Origin: Methylococcaceae bacterium
Lineage (GTDB): Bacteria > Pseudomonadota > Gammaproteobacteria > Methylococcales > Methylomonadaceae
NCBI GenBank assembly: GCA_005772825.1
Contig: SXIP01000263.1
Location: forward strand, 1 to 42,813
Direction of reading: 5' to 3'
Length of the DNA stretch: 42,813 nucleotides
Positions 34,562-42,813 of the stretch are shown one piece after another; within the stretch, counting starts at the first letter, position 1; the number at the start of each line of letters is the position of its first letter. The notes below the pieces were generated by a model. The model did not search any database. It was not told the DNA's origin and was given only the letters and a program-made list of their open reading frames with translations. Position numbers and translations under genes: made by a program.

Positions 34562-35605
34562 TTAAACTTCTTCCTCCACAACCAGTTCGCCTTTTTCCAG
34601 AATCAGGTTAAGGTCTATCAGCGTCAGTAATTTGTCTTGATAAGGCATTTCTCCCGTCAAATAATCACCGCTAAACGATGCGACAGACGTCGGTAACGGC
34701 GTGATTTTTTGCGGATTGACATAAATGACTTCCAGAACCCTATCAACGATAACGGCAACGGCGAAATCGTCCGGGCTGTTAATGACCACCGCTTTGCTCT
34801 CGGTTTGCGCCGGTCTTTGCGGTAAATGGATGGCGCGGCGTATGTCCATCAAGGTGATGACATTGCCGCGTAAATTAAGACAGCCGAGAATATGCTCGGG
34901 CGTGCAGGGAATCGGTACAATATCGTCAATATTGGCGAATTCGCACACGCTCAGCAAATCAATGCCGAAATACTCATCGTTCAGCATAATCACGGCCAGC
35001 GCCAGGTGAACGCTGACATCCTCGCGGTTCTCCCGCCATTTTAACTGTTCCGCCCGCAATGCAAAAACCGCGCGGTCTTCCTGCGCTGCGCGGGTATAGA
35101 AATCGTTGTATTCGGTAATGGCTTCGGAGGCCGTGAAAAAGGTTTGCTGTAACAAGGCTTCAGGATTGATCAGCGTGATAATCATGTCGTCTTTTTTCAG
35201 GCTGCCGATTAACAGCAACTCCGACAATTCGGCGTTAATCCGGGTCGAGTATAATAACGGGTTATCATGCGCCGAGTCAGCGGTGCAGACGTCATAAACT
35301 TCATTAACAATGACGCCGAAGGTTTGCCCGGCAACCCGCATGATAATCACCACGTCGCTGGTTTGATAGCGCTGACAAGGCTGTTGAAGACGCAAGCGCA
35401 AATCCAGGACCGGGATGAGCGCGCCGCGTAAATCAAAAATCCCGACGACATCGGCTGAAGCCGTTGCTAATAAGGTCAATTCAGGCAAATAGACGACTTC
35501 CTGGACGACATTGACGGAAACCGCGTAAAAATAACGGTTTAACGCAAATACAAAATACGCTTCAGTCGCCTTGAATGCTGTAGACACGGGTAATGAATCA
35601 GACAC
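34562..35605 (-). CDS. Double CheW adaptor protein (fused WspB/WspD-like)
   Basis: 347 residues from a GTG at 35605 with GAGGGG before it, just after the upstream CheR stop; the same frame is open 23 codons further, inside the CheR gene. It contains two complete CheW domains: about residues 15-160 (FVFALNRYFYAVSVNVVQEV, GIFDLRGALIPVLDLRLRL) and about 195-340 (HLALAVIMLNDEYFGIDLL, GCLNLRGNVITLMDIRRAI). CheW couples the chemoreceptor to the CheA kinase in arrays. In Pseudomonas Wsp two separate proteins, WspB and WspD, do this; here both domains are in one polypeptide. The start overlap with cheR implies translational coupling. Confidence 0.87.
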   Translation of the reverse strand: MSDSLPVSTAFKATEAYFVFALNRYFYAVSVNVVQEVVYLPELTLLATASADVVGIFDLRGALIPVLDLRLRLQQPCQRYQTSDVVIIMRVAGQTFGVIVNEVYDVCTADSAHDNPLLYSTRINAELSELLLIGSLKKDDMIITLINPEALLQQTFFTASEAITEYNDFYTRAAQEDRAVFALRAEQLKWRENREDVSVHLALAVIMLNDEYFGIDLLSVCEFANIDDIVPIPCTPEHILGCLNLRGNVITLMDIRRAIHLPQRPAQTESKAVVINSPDDFAVAVIVDRVLEVIYVNPQKITPLPTSVASFSGDYLTGEMPYQDKLLTLIDLNLILEKGELVVEEEV

Positions 35606-35618
35606 GATTAACAGCCCC

Positions 35619-37010
35619 TCAGGCTTGCTGTAATTGCCGGATAAGATCACCGGCATGGGCGTCGTAATCCGCAAAATAATGTTCGGACGGCAATCGGTTT
35701 AACAGTCGCAGGGCCTGTTCACGCATTTCCCGGTGTTTTTGCTCATCATCCTGTTCGTATAACACCGCTAATTCCAGGTAAGCCGGAATAAAGGTCTCGT
35801 CCAGCGCAATCACTTGGTTTAACAATAATTCGGCTTGCTCAATTTCACTCTGGGATTCTTTGATATGGGCCAGCAGATAATAGCATCGCGCCGACCGGGC
35901 ATCTAAGGCCAGCGCGGACTGCAGGCGGGTTTCCGCTGTATGGTATTGGCCTAAGCTGGCATAGGCCTTCGCCGACCAGTAGTACGATTCAAAATCAACG
36001 GTTTGCAATAATTTTTTTTGGGCTGTCGCCAGTACGGCGGGATAGTCGCCGCGCTGATAAGCGTCGCTCAGTTCGGTTGTTGTATCACGCTTTTCTTCAA
36101 ACGCCGCTTGTTTCGATGGGGCGGCAACGGCAATAACCGGGCTTAGGGGGCGCTTTGGCAGCGGCAACGACCAATGCTCCGGTCTCGTATGGGGCGTACG
36201 TTGATAAACCACGGATTCTAAAAACAGCCGTGTCCGCAAACCATTCAGCGATTGCTGGTAAAGCTCGCCGTGGCCGGTTATCAGATAGCCGTCCGGCTTG
36301 AGGGTGGGCACGAATTTTTCCAGTACTGTGGCGATTGCCTCAGGATCGAAATAAATAAAGACATTGCGGCATAAAATCAGGTCGATGTTATTGATCTCAA
36401 GGTCGGGGAACGGCGTTTGCAATAAATTGACGCGCCGGAAACTTACCTTTTCGCGTATTGAAGCATCCAATGACAACAGGCCGTGCGCTTCGGGTTGGAA
36501 ATGACCCAGTATTTCCGGTTCAATATCGCGTAATGACCAGGTCGAATACAGCCCCGCCCGTGCTTTGGTCAGGACTTTGTCGTTAATGTCCGTACCCAGA
36601 ATCAATACATCCCACTCGTGTGCGTCCGGCAATAGTTTGTGCAACAACAAAGCCAATGAATAGGGCTCTTCGCCGGTAGAACAGCCGGCGCTCCAGATCC
36701 GCAACTGCCGACTCTGTTGATTACGCTGAATCAGTTCCGGCAAAATATGGTTTTGCAGGATGTTCATCTGGCCCTTATCGCGCAGAAAAAAACTTTCCGG
36801 CACCGTTAACGCCTGGACGACGGCCTGCCATTCCTGATCGGCGGCCAAGGTGTTGGCGGCTAACATGTCGAGATAGTCGGAAAGATCGGCCAGCTTCAGT
36901 TCCAACAGCCGGTTGTTCAGGAACTTCAGCAGTTTGTCCTGATCGTTCCCGGTCATCGCTAATCCGGTATATCGGGTCAACAGGCTTTTAAAATCATTCA
37001 GTTTCATCAT
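35619..37010 (-). CDS. wspC: CheR methyltransferase with TPR domain (WspC-like)
   Basis: 463 residues from the paired ATGs at 37010/37007; upstream open frame reads into wspR, so the start overlaps the wspR stop by about 17 bases. The N-terminal CheR domain has LRIWSAGCSTGEEPYSLALL (S-adenosylmethionine-binding), GTDINDKVLTKARAGLY and LCRNVFIYFDP. The C-terminal part (about 325-445) is made of helical TPR-type repeats (YYWSAKAYASLGQYHTAETR, YYLLAHIKESQSEIEQAELL). CheR plus TPR is the WspC architecture. It methylates receptor glutamates, countering CheB, in the cytoplasm. Translationally coupled to genes on both sides. Confidence 0.9.
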   Translation of the reverse strand: MMKLNDFKSLLTRYTGLAMTGNDQDKLLKFLNNRLLELKLADLSDYLDMLAANTLAADQEWQAVVQALTVPESFFLRDKGQMNILQNHILPELIQRNQQSRQLRIWSAGCSTGEEPYSLALLLHKLLPDAHEWDVLILGTDINDKVLTKARAGLYSTWSLRDIEPEILGHFQPEAHGLLSLDASIREKVSFRRVNLLQTPFPDLEINNIDLILCRNVFIYFDPEAIATVLEKFVPTLKPDGYLITGHGELYQQSLNGLRTRLFLESVVYQRTPHTRPEHWSLPLPKRPLSPVIAVAAPSKQAAFEEKRDTTTELSDAYQRGDYPAVLATAQKKLLQTVDFESYYWSAKAYASLGQYHTAETRLQSALALDARSARCYYLLAHIKESQSEIEQAELLLNQVIALDETFIPAYLELAVLYEQDDEQKHREMREQALRLLNRLPSEHYFADYDAHAGDLIRQLQQA

Positions 37011-38013
37011 CTGACGGCAACGCGATAAATTGCACTTGATTGCGGCCCGACTGTTTGGCTTTATAAAGCATCTCGTCGGCGTGCTGAAGCCATTTTTCCG
37101 GGGTGTCATCGGCGCAGGGCAGACCGCCGGTCACACCTAAGCTGACGGTGACATAATCGGCGGTCAGGGAGCCCCGGTGAGGAATCTGCTCGGCTTCAAT
37201 AGCGGCGCGGATGGCTTCGGCAATTTTAACCGCGCCGGCCAGTTCGGTTTCAGGGAGCAGCAAGACAAATTCTTCGCCGCCGTAGCGTGCGAGCAGATCG
37301 GCGGGACGATGCTTTTGTTGCTTGGTAATAGCGACAATCCTTTGTATGCAGTCGTCGCCTTGCAAATGCCCGTAAGTATCGTTATAAGTTTTAAAATGAT
37401 CGATATCCAGCATGATTACCGACATAGCCCGCCGATTACGCAAAGCGCGCTTCAATTCAATGAGGATGCATTGGTCGAAATAACGCCGATTGGCAATTTC
37501 GGTCATGCTGTCCAACTGGCTCAGATGCAATAGTTCGATATTCTGTTTTTCCAGTTCGGCTTGCGTTTTTTGCAGGGCTTCAAAAATCCGGTCGCGCTGC
37601 AACTTGTGAATGTAAGCTTTGGAATGGTAACGAAGGCGGGCGATTAATTCGATTTTGTCCGGCAATTTGACCAAGTAATCATTGGCGCCATATTCAAAGG
37701 CTTGGACTTTGGTGGCAGGATCGTCTTCGATGGACAGCATAATTACCGGAATATCCTGTGTTGACGGCGTCTCGCGTATTTTTTTCAGCAGTTGCATACC
37801 GCTCAGTTCCGGCATTATCAGGTCCAGCAAAATAACTGTCGGTTGAATGCTCCGGGTCTCTTGAATGGCCAACAGCGGGTTATGGCAATAATGAAAACTG
37901 ATGTCGGATTGATCGGTGAGCATATTTTGTATCAGTTTGCCGACAATCGCCTGATCGTCTATCAGCATGATCATAATATCGACAGAATACAGCTCAATTT
38001 TGTGATGATCCAT
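36994..38013 (-). CDS. wspR: REC-GGDEF diguanylate cyclase (WspR-like)
   Basis: 339 residues. The receiver (about 14-135) has acidic pair D19/D20 in MLIDDQAIVGKL and phosphoacceptor D64 in VILLDLIMPELSG. A coiled linker (LQKTQAELEKQNIELL) leads to the GGDEF domain, with the active-site GGEEF in LLARYGGEEFVLLLPE and an inhibitory RxxD (RPAD) five residues before it. The segment GANDYLVKLPDKIELIARLR and overall order match Pseudomonas WspR, so phosphorylation by the CheA-REC partner likely switches cyclic-di-GMP synthesis. It is first in the operon; its stop overlaps the cheR start. TTTGAGAA direct repeats lie just upstream. Confidence 0.92.
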   Translation of the reverse strand: MDHHKIELYSVDIMIMLIDDQAIVGKLIQNMLTDQSDISFHYCHNPLLAIQETRSIQPTVILLDLIMPELSGMQLLKKIRETPSTQDIPVIMLSIEDDPATKVQAFEYGANDYLVKLPDKIELIARLRYHSKAYIHKLQRDRIFEALQKTQAELEKQNIELLHLSQLDSMTEIANRRYFDQCILIELKRALRNRRAMSVIMLDIDHFKTYNDTYGHLQGDDCIQRIVAITKQQKHRPADLLARYGGEEFVLLLPETELAGAVKIAEAIRAAIEAEQIPHRGSLTADYVTVSLGVTGGLPCADDTPEKWLQHADEMLYKAKQSGRNQVQFIALPSDDETE

Positions 38014-38048
38014 ACCTGTTTACATTCTTAATTTTATCACTGATTAGA

Positions 38049-38076
38049 TTCTCAAAGTTGTGGGCATGTTCTCAAA
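38049..38076 (-). promoter_or_regulatory. Direct repeats upstream of the Wsp-like operon
   Basis: TTTGAGAA (reading on the minus strand) occurs at 38056-38049 and again at 38076-38069, 20 bases apart, 36-63 bases before the wspR start. Helical-turn spacing suggests tandem operator sites, or the first may be a -35-like element. No clear consensus promoter was found. Confidence 0.25.
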
Positions 38077-38233
38077 ATTGCCGGCTTTGGTAAAGTATTA
38101 CCTGATTAAGCCAATGGTGTTTTCGTTTAGGGTAACCAAGCAGTTTCTAGGAGAATAGCCTGCTCGATTCTACTGGGTTGGAAGCCCGACGCTTGTAACG
38201 GCGTTATCGCGGCATAAATTGCCGGTCGGGCAG

Positions 38234-38260
38234 GGAGGTGGCGGGGCAATTCCACCTTCC
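38234..38260 (-). terminator. Hairpin after gatB
   Basis: GGAGGTGG pairs with CCACCTTCC around CGGGGCAATT just downstream of gatB (minus strand), and CCCGAC/GTCGGG arms lie outside it (38185-38230). It probably marks the end of the gat operon; no T-run is seen. Confidence 0.35.
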
Positions 38261-38271
38261 GACCCGAGTGA

Positions 38272-39717
38272 TTATTTCAACTTATCCTTTAGCATTTTAT
38301 TGACTTCACCGGGACTGGCTTTGCCCTGCATTTCTTTCATGACTTGGCCGACAAAAAATCCGAATACTTTATCCTTGCCGCTACGGTATTGTTCGACCTG
38401 ACCGGGATTGTCGGCGATGATTTTGTCGATGATGGCCTCTATCGCGCCGGTATCGGTGATTTGTTTCAAGCCTTTGGCGGCAATGATGTCATCGGCGGTC
38501 GATGAACCTTGCCACAGTTCTTCAAATACCTGCTTGGCGATTTTTCCGGAAATGGTCTCGTCGCTGATGCGGGCCAATAAACCTGCGAGACGTTCATGGC
38601 TGACCGGTGATTCTGTAATATCTAGTCCGGCTTTATTGAGCGCGGCGGAAAGCTCGCCGGTTATCCAGTTGGCGCACAGTTTTGCTTCAGAGGCCGATGC
38701 TTTGACGACAGCTTCGAAATAATCAGCCAGTGGGCGAGAGGAGGTCAGAATGGTGGCGCTTTCTTCATCTAAGCCGTAGCTATCTTTAAAGCGTTGTTTC
38801 TTGGCGTCCGGTAATTCCGGCAAAGCCGCTTTTATTTCGGTTTTGAAGTCTTCATCAATAAATACCGGCAACAAATCAGGATCGGGGAAGTAACGGTAGT
38901 CATTGGCTTCTTCCTTGCTGCGCATGGAGCGGGTTTCATCTTTTACCGAATCGTACAGGCGGGTTTCCTGAACGACTTTACCGCCGCTTTCCAGTAATTC
39001 AATTTGCCGCTCAACCTCATGATTAATCGCTTTTTCGACAAATTTGAACGAGTTGATATTTTTAATTTCGGCGCGTGTGCCGAATTCCTTTTGGCCTTTG
39101 GGGCGAACCGATACGTTGGCGTCGCAGCGAAACGAGCCTTCCTGCATATTGCCGTCGCAGATACCCAGATAACGCACCAGTTCATGCAGTTTACGCATGT
39201 AAGCCACAGCTTCTTTTGCCGAACGCATATCCGGTTCGGAAACGATTTCCAAAAGCGGGGTGCCGGCACGGTTTAAATCGATGCCTGTCAGACCGTGGAA
39301 ATTTTCATGCAGGGATTTGCCGGCATCCTCTTCCAGATGGGCGCGGGTGATACCGATGCGTTTAGTTGCGCCGTCAACTTCAATATCCAGATGCCCGTTT
39401 CCTACTATCGGTAATTCAAATTGGCTGATTTGATAGCCTTTCGGTAGATCGGGATAAAAATAGTTTTTTCTGGCAAAAACCGAATAAGGCGCAATCTGCG
39501 CTTCGATAGCCATGCCGAAAATGACGGCCATGCGCACGGCCTCTTTATTCAAAACCGGTAATACGCCGGGCAGTCCTAAATCAACGGCACAGGCCTGGGT
39601 ATTGGGTTCGGCCCCATAGGCGGTGGATGCACCGGAAAAAATTTTCGATTTGGTGGCTAATTGGGTGTGAATTTCCAGGCCGATTACTGTTTCCCATTGA
39701 GAAGTTGAAGTCGTCAT
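38272..39717 (-). CDS. gatB: Asp-tRNA(Asn)/Glu-tRNA(Gln) amidotransferase subunit B
   Basis: 481 residues, the normal length. The start [20 protein letters not shown] is the family signature. The aspartate/glutamate kinase-like core follows with [20 protein letters not shown], then [20 protein letters not shown]. The C-terminal helical region contains the YqeY-like tRNA-binding part ([20 protein letters not shown] to [11 protein letters not shown]). GatB activates mischarged Glu-tRNA(Gln) or Asp-tRNA(Asn) with ATP and receives ammonia from GatA. It is the last gene of the gat operon and follows the Uma2-family gene with a 20-base gap. Confidence 0.95.
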   Translation of the reverse strand: MTTSTSQWETVIGLEIHTQLATKSKIFSGASTAYGAEPNTQACAVDLGLPGVLPVLNKEAVRMAVIFGMAIEAQIAPYSVFARKNYFYPDLPKGYQISQFELPIVGNGHLDIEVDGATKRIGITRAHLEEDAGKSLHENFHGLTGIDLNRAGTPLLEIVSEPDMRSAKEAVAYMRKLHELVRYLGICDGNMQEGSFRCDANVSVRPKGQKEFGTRAEIKNINSFKFVEKAINHEVERQIELLESGGKVVQETRLYDSVKDETRSMRSKEEANDYRYFPDPDLLPVFIDEDFKTEIKAALPELPDAKKQRFKDSYGLDEESATILTSSRPLADYFEAVVKASASEAKLCANWITGELSAALNKAGLDITESPVSHERLAGLLARISDETISGKIAKQVFEELWQGSSTADDIIAAKGLKQITDTGAIEAIIDKIIADNPGQVEQYRSGKDKVFGFFVGQVMKEMQGKASPGEVNKMLKDKLK

Positions 39718-39737
39718 AATAATTTTCTTAAAGTGGT

Positions 39738-40343
39738 TTATTCAGCAAATACATCCGTCAGATCAATAGCGAGATCAGGAAAAAGATAAGGTTTGGCAAT
39801 GTCGTCGCCCGCGTACATCGCGAATAACTGGTAAAGATTGGTTTCGGAATTCAGCACAAATTGGTAAACGGCCTGTTCGTAAGGGTAGACCAGCCAATAT
39901 TCGGTGACGCCGTTTTCCTGATATAGCTCGTATTTCAGATGCATTTCTTTTTTACTGTTACCGGGGGACAGGATTTCAATAATCCAATCCGGCGCGCCGC
40001 TACAGCCTTGTTCGGTCAATTTATTGTTATCGCAAATGACACAGAGGTCGGGTTGCACCACGCTAAAAATGTCTTGATTGGCAACCACGGATTTTTTGCT
40101 GTCGTAGAGACGCACATCAAACGGGGCGTAAAATAATTTGCAGGTTTTTTTATGAAAAAACGTGTAAAGCAATCCGCCCAGGTTGGTAATAACACGCTGA
40201 TGCTTTAAGCTTGGAGCGGGCGACATCAACATGATCTTGCCGCGGATTAATTCAACGGTTTCTTCCAGTTGCCAAGTCAAATAATCGGCATAGCTGTAAG
40301 TGGCGTCTAAATCCAATTGGGAAAGTTGTGTGATGGCGGTCAT
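39738..40343 (-). CDS. Uma2/DUF820-family protein with restriction-endonuclease-like fold
   Basis: 201 residues, the usual size. The family signature is clear: [44 protein letters not shown] and [11 protein letters not shown], giving the PD-(D/E)xK type core with the central Asp (QPDL), Glu (IEIL) and a Lys nearby (LKYELYQ). Uma2-like proteins are abundant in cyanobacteria and other genomes but their role is not established; nuclease activity is predicted by fold. It sits inside the gat operon, six bases after the gatA stop and 20 bases before gatB, with a weak ribosome-binding site overlapping the gatA end. An added gene in an otherwise standard gatCAB order. Confidence 0.85.
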   Translation of the reverse strand: MTAITQLSQLDLDATYSYADYLTWQLEETVELIRGKIMLMSPAPSLKHQRVITNLGGLLYTFFHKKTCKLFYAPFDVRLYDSKKSVVANQDIFSVVQPDLCVICDNNKLTEQGCSGAPDWIIEILSPGNSKKEMHLKYELYQENGVTEYWLVYPYEQAVYQFVLNSETNLYQLFAMYAGDDIAKPYLFPDLAIDLTDVFAE

Positions 40344-40349
40344 GGTCGC

Positions 40350-41801
40350 TTACTCAAAACCGTTAGGAATTTGCAGATGCCAATCGGTGACTTGCTGATA
40401 CCGGTGAGCGATATTCAGTAATCTGTCTTCGGCAAAATAATTGCCGATGATTTGCAGACCCACCGGCTTACCGCCGGTAAATCCGGCAGGGATGGACATC
40501 GCCGGCACTCCGGCCAAGTTAATGGCGATGGTATAAATATCGGACAAATACATTTCAATCGGGTTGCCGATCTTCTCGCCAATGCCGAAGGCCGTCGTCG
40601 GGGTGACCGGCCCCATAATCACATCAACTTCCGATAAAGCATTTTTAAAATCCTCGCTGATCAGGCGGCGGACTTTTTGCGCTTTAATATAATAGGCATC
40701 GTAATAACCGGCCGACAGGGCATAAGTGCCCATTAAAATGCGGCGCTTGACTTCTTTGCCGAAACCTTCGCCACGCGAGCGGGTGTATAAATCGGTCAGG
40801 TCGACGGGAGAATCACAACGGTATCCGAAACGCACGCCGTCAAAACGCGACAGGTTGGCCGAACATTCGGCAGGCGCAATGACATAATAAGCGGGAATCG
40901 CCAATTTCAGGTTGGGCATGGAAATTTCTTTTATTTCCGCGCCCAGGCGACGGTATTCACTGATGGCAGCCTCAAGCACGCCAGCTACGTCACTGTTCAG
41001 GCCTTCGCCGAAAAATTCTTTAGGCAGGCCGATTTTCAGGCCTTCCAGGGAATTATTCAGGCCGGATCGATAATCCGGTACCGGGCAATCAACGCTGGTG
41101 GAATCTTTTTCATCAAAGCCGGCCATGGCCTGCAGCATGATTGCCGCATCTTCCGCGCTACGGGTCATAGGTCCCCCCTGATCCAGGCTGGAGGCATAGG
41201 CAATCATGCCGTATCGTGATACGCGTCCGTAAGTCGGTTTTAAACCGGTGATGCCGCAAAGAGCCGCGGGCTGGCGGATCGAGCCGCCGGTATCGGTGCC
41301 TGTGGCGCAGACAGCCAGACGGGCTGCGACTGCCGCTCCTGAACCGCCGGACGACCCGCCCGGAACGCTATCGGTATTCCAGGGATTTCTGACCGGGCCG
41401 TAAAAGCTCGTTTCATTCGATGAACCCATCGCGAACTCGTCCATATTGAGTTTGCCCAGCATGACCGCACCGGCGTGATTCAGTTTGTCCACCACGGTGG
41501 CGTTATATGGTGCTATAAAATTATCCAGCATCTTCGAGCCGCAAGTCGTTTTGACGCCTTGTGTGCAAAAAATGTCTTTTTGCGCAATCGGTATGCCGGT
41601 TAACAATTCAGCGTCGCCGCTTGCGAGTCTGAGATCGGCGGCTTTGGCCGCTTGCAGAGCGGATTCATCGGTAACGGTGATGTACGCATTCAGGTACTGA
41701 TGCCGTTTGATTCGGTCCAGGAAGGCCTGGGTCAGCTCGACGCTGGAAAACTCGCCTGAACGCAGACCTTTGGCTAAGTCTGCAATTGTTTTGTTGTGCA
41801 T
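40350..41801 (-). CDS. gatA: Asp-tRNA(Asn)/Glu-tRNA(Gln) amidotransferase subunit A
   Basis: 483 residues from the ATG at 41801 (AAGGAAA about eleven bases before); a TTG eight codons upstream is less likely. The amidase-signature Ser-cisSer-Lys triad is present: Lys in [14 protein letters not shown], then [16 protein letters not shown] and [16 protein letters not shown]. GatA hydrolyses glutamine and channels ammonia to GatB. It is separated by 31 bases from the gatC stop. Typical length is about 485. Confidence 0.95.
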   Translation of the reverse strand: MHNKTIADLAKGLRSGEFSSVELTQAFLDRIKRHQYLNAYITVTDESALQAAKAADLRLASGDAELLTGIPIAQKDIFCTQGVKTTCGSKMLDNFIAPYNATVVDKLNHAGAVMLGKLNMDEFAMGSSNETSFYGPVRNPWNTDSVPGGSSGGSGAAVAARLAVCATGTDTGGSIRQPAALCGITGLKPTYGRVSRYGMIAYASSLDQGGPMTRSAEDAAIMLQAMAGFDEKDSTSVDCPVPDYRSGLNNSLEGLKIGLPKEFFGEGLNSDVAGVLEAAISEYRRLGAEIKEISMPNLKLAIPAYYVIAPAECSANLSRFDGVRFGYRCDSPVDLTDLYTRSRGEGFGKEVKRRILMGTYALSAGYYDAYYIKAQKVRRLISEDFKNALSEVDVIMGPVTPTTAFGIGEKIGNPIEMYLSDIYTIAINLAGVPAMSIPAGFTGGKPVGLQIIGNYFAEDRLLNIAHRYQQVTDWHLQIPNGFE

Positions 41802-41832
41802 GATGCTGTGTTTCCTTTTACTCAATCACTCT

Positions 41833-42120
41833 TTATTCGATTACTTTGGGTACGAGATAAAGTCCCGCTTCGGTTTGCGGCGCAATCGCCTGGAATTGTT
41901 CACGGTTATCCGCTTCGGTCACTGCATCGGTTCTTAACCGTTGCACCTGATCCATGGGATGGGCCATTGGGGCGACATCCCGCGTATCTAGGTTACTCAT
42001 TTGCGTCATCAGATCCAGCATCCCGGATAAATCCACGGTATACGATTCAATATCCCGGGTATCAATTCCCAGGCGCGCCAAATGCGCAATTTTCTTTACA
42101 TCATCCACAGTTAACGACAT
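41833..42120 (-). CDS. gatC: Asp-tRNA(Asn)/Glu-tRNA(Gln) amidotransferase subunit C
   Basis: 95 residues from the ATG at 42120, which has GGAG eight bases upstream; an ATG four codons earlier overlaps that ribosome-binding site. It reads MSLTVDDVKKIAHLARLGID, with VDLSGMLDLMTQMSNLDT in the middle and PMAHPMDQVQRLRTDAVTE near the end. GatC clamps GatA and GatB together. First gene of the gatC-gatA-Uma2-gatB unit, divergent from mreB across a 123-base gap. Confidence 0.95.
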   Translation of the reverse strand: MSLTVDDVKKIAHLARLGIDTRDIESYTVDLSGMLDLMTQMSNLDTRDVAPMAHPMDQVQRLRTDAVTEADNREQFQAIAPQTEAGLYLVPKVIE

Positions 42121-42228
42121 TTTTGTCTCCATAAAGGCTCGTAGTTCTGTATTACTATAAATATGATACTTTATATCTTGCTCAAATACCTGCTTGATTG
42201 ATACAGTAGTACTATTTTTATTCCCTAA

Positions 42229-42813
<585 letters not shown>

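Noticed and set aside
42178-42207. TTGCTC-18-TACAGT as an mreB promoter
   Set aside because: Only three of six matches in the -35 and four in the -10; not enough to call.

Overview
The window looks like chromosomal DNA of a gammaproteobacterium. Supporting genes are the gatC-gatA-gatB cluster divergent from mreB, a gammaproteobacterial-type CysN start, TrkA/TrkH, a PhoP/PhoQ-like pair, KpsC, and a Wsp-type chemosensory operon whose diguanylate cyclase reads like Pseudomonas WspR. A methanotroph-like lineage (Methylococcales) is a plausible guess from general gene style, but no methane-oxidation gene is present to prove it. No rRNA, tRNA, CRISPR array or transposase was recognised. Several small inverted-repeat elements sit in intergenic DNA.

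Layout. 1-88: start of cysN (minus), cut by the window edge. 598-2780: two overlapping minus-strand genes for exported or membrane-anchored proteins, a HEAT-repeat-like protein and an InlB-repeat/degenerate alpha-beta-hydrolase protein. 3043-6525: three plus-strand secreted proteins, the first a beta-propeller. 6658-8664: OmpR-family regulator and sensor kinase. 8732-12008: minus-strand metal-dependent hydrolase family protein, LuxR-type regulator and Gfo/Idh/MocA oxidoreductase. 12496-17036: trkA, trkH and a GAF-PP2C phosphatase joined to trkH by a 1-nt gap. 17158-17890: a small conserved-looking protein and an HU-like protein.

18.4-26.9 kb is a surface-polysaccharide region. It holds three sulfotransferases of different subfamilies, a GT61 glycosyltransferase, a UDP-glucose 4-epimerase, a GT1/GT4-like transferase and a two-module KpsC-like Kdo transferase. 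The left part (18.4-21.5 kb) is clearly more AT-rich than the right, so the locus is a composite. 27.1-28.9 kb is a Tat-exported multicopper oxidase with a Met/Gly/His-rich insertion.

29.05-38.0 kb (minus) is a complete Wsp-like chemosensory system, read in the order WspR-like REC-GGDEF, CheR-TPR, double CheW, MCP, CheA-REC hybrid, CheB. Two things stand out: the two CheW adaptors are fused in one protein, and the CheB receiver has lost its phosphoacceptor Asp (Glu instead) and half of its acidic pair. A MITE-like nested inverted repeat lies between the double-CheW and MCP genes. The likely output is cyclic-di-GMP, which could act on the surface polysaccharide made next door; that link is inference.

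38.3-42.1 kb (minus) is gatC-gatA-[Uma2 family gene]-gatB, the amidotransferase operon with an unrelated nuclease-fold gene between its subunits. mreB starts at 42244 on the plus strand and runs off the window.
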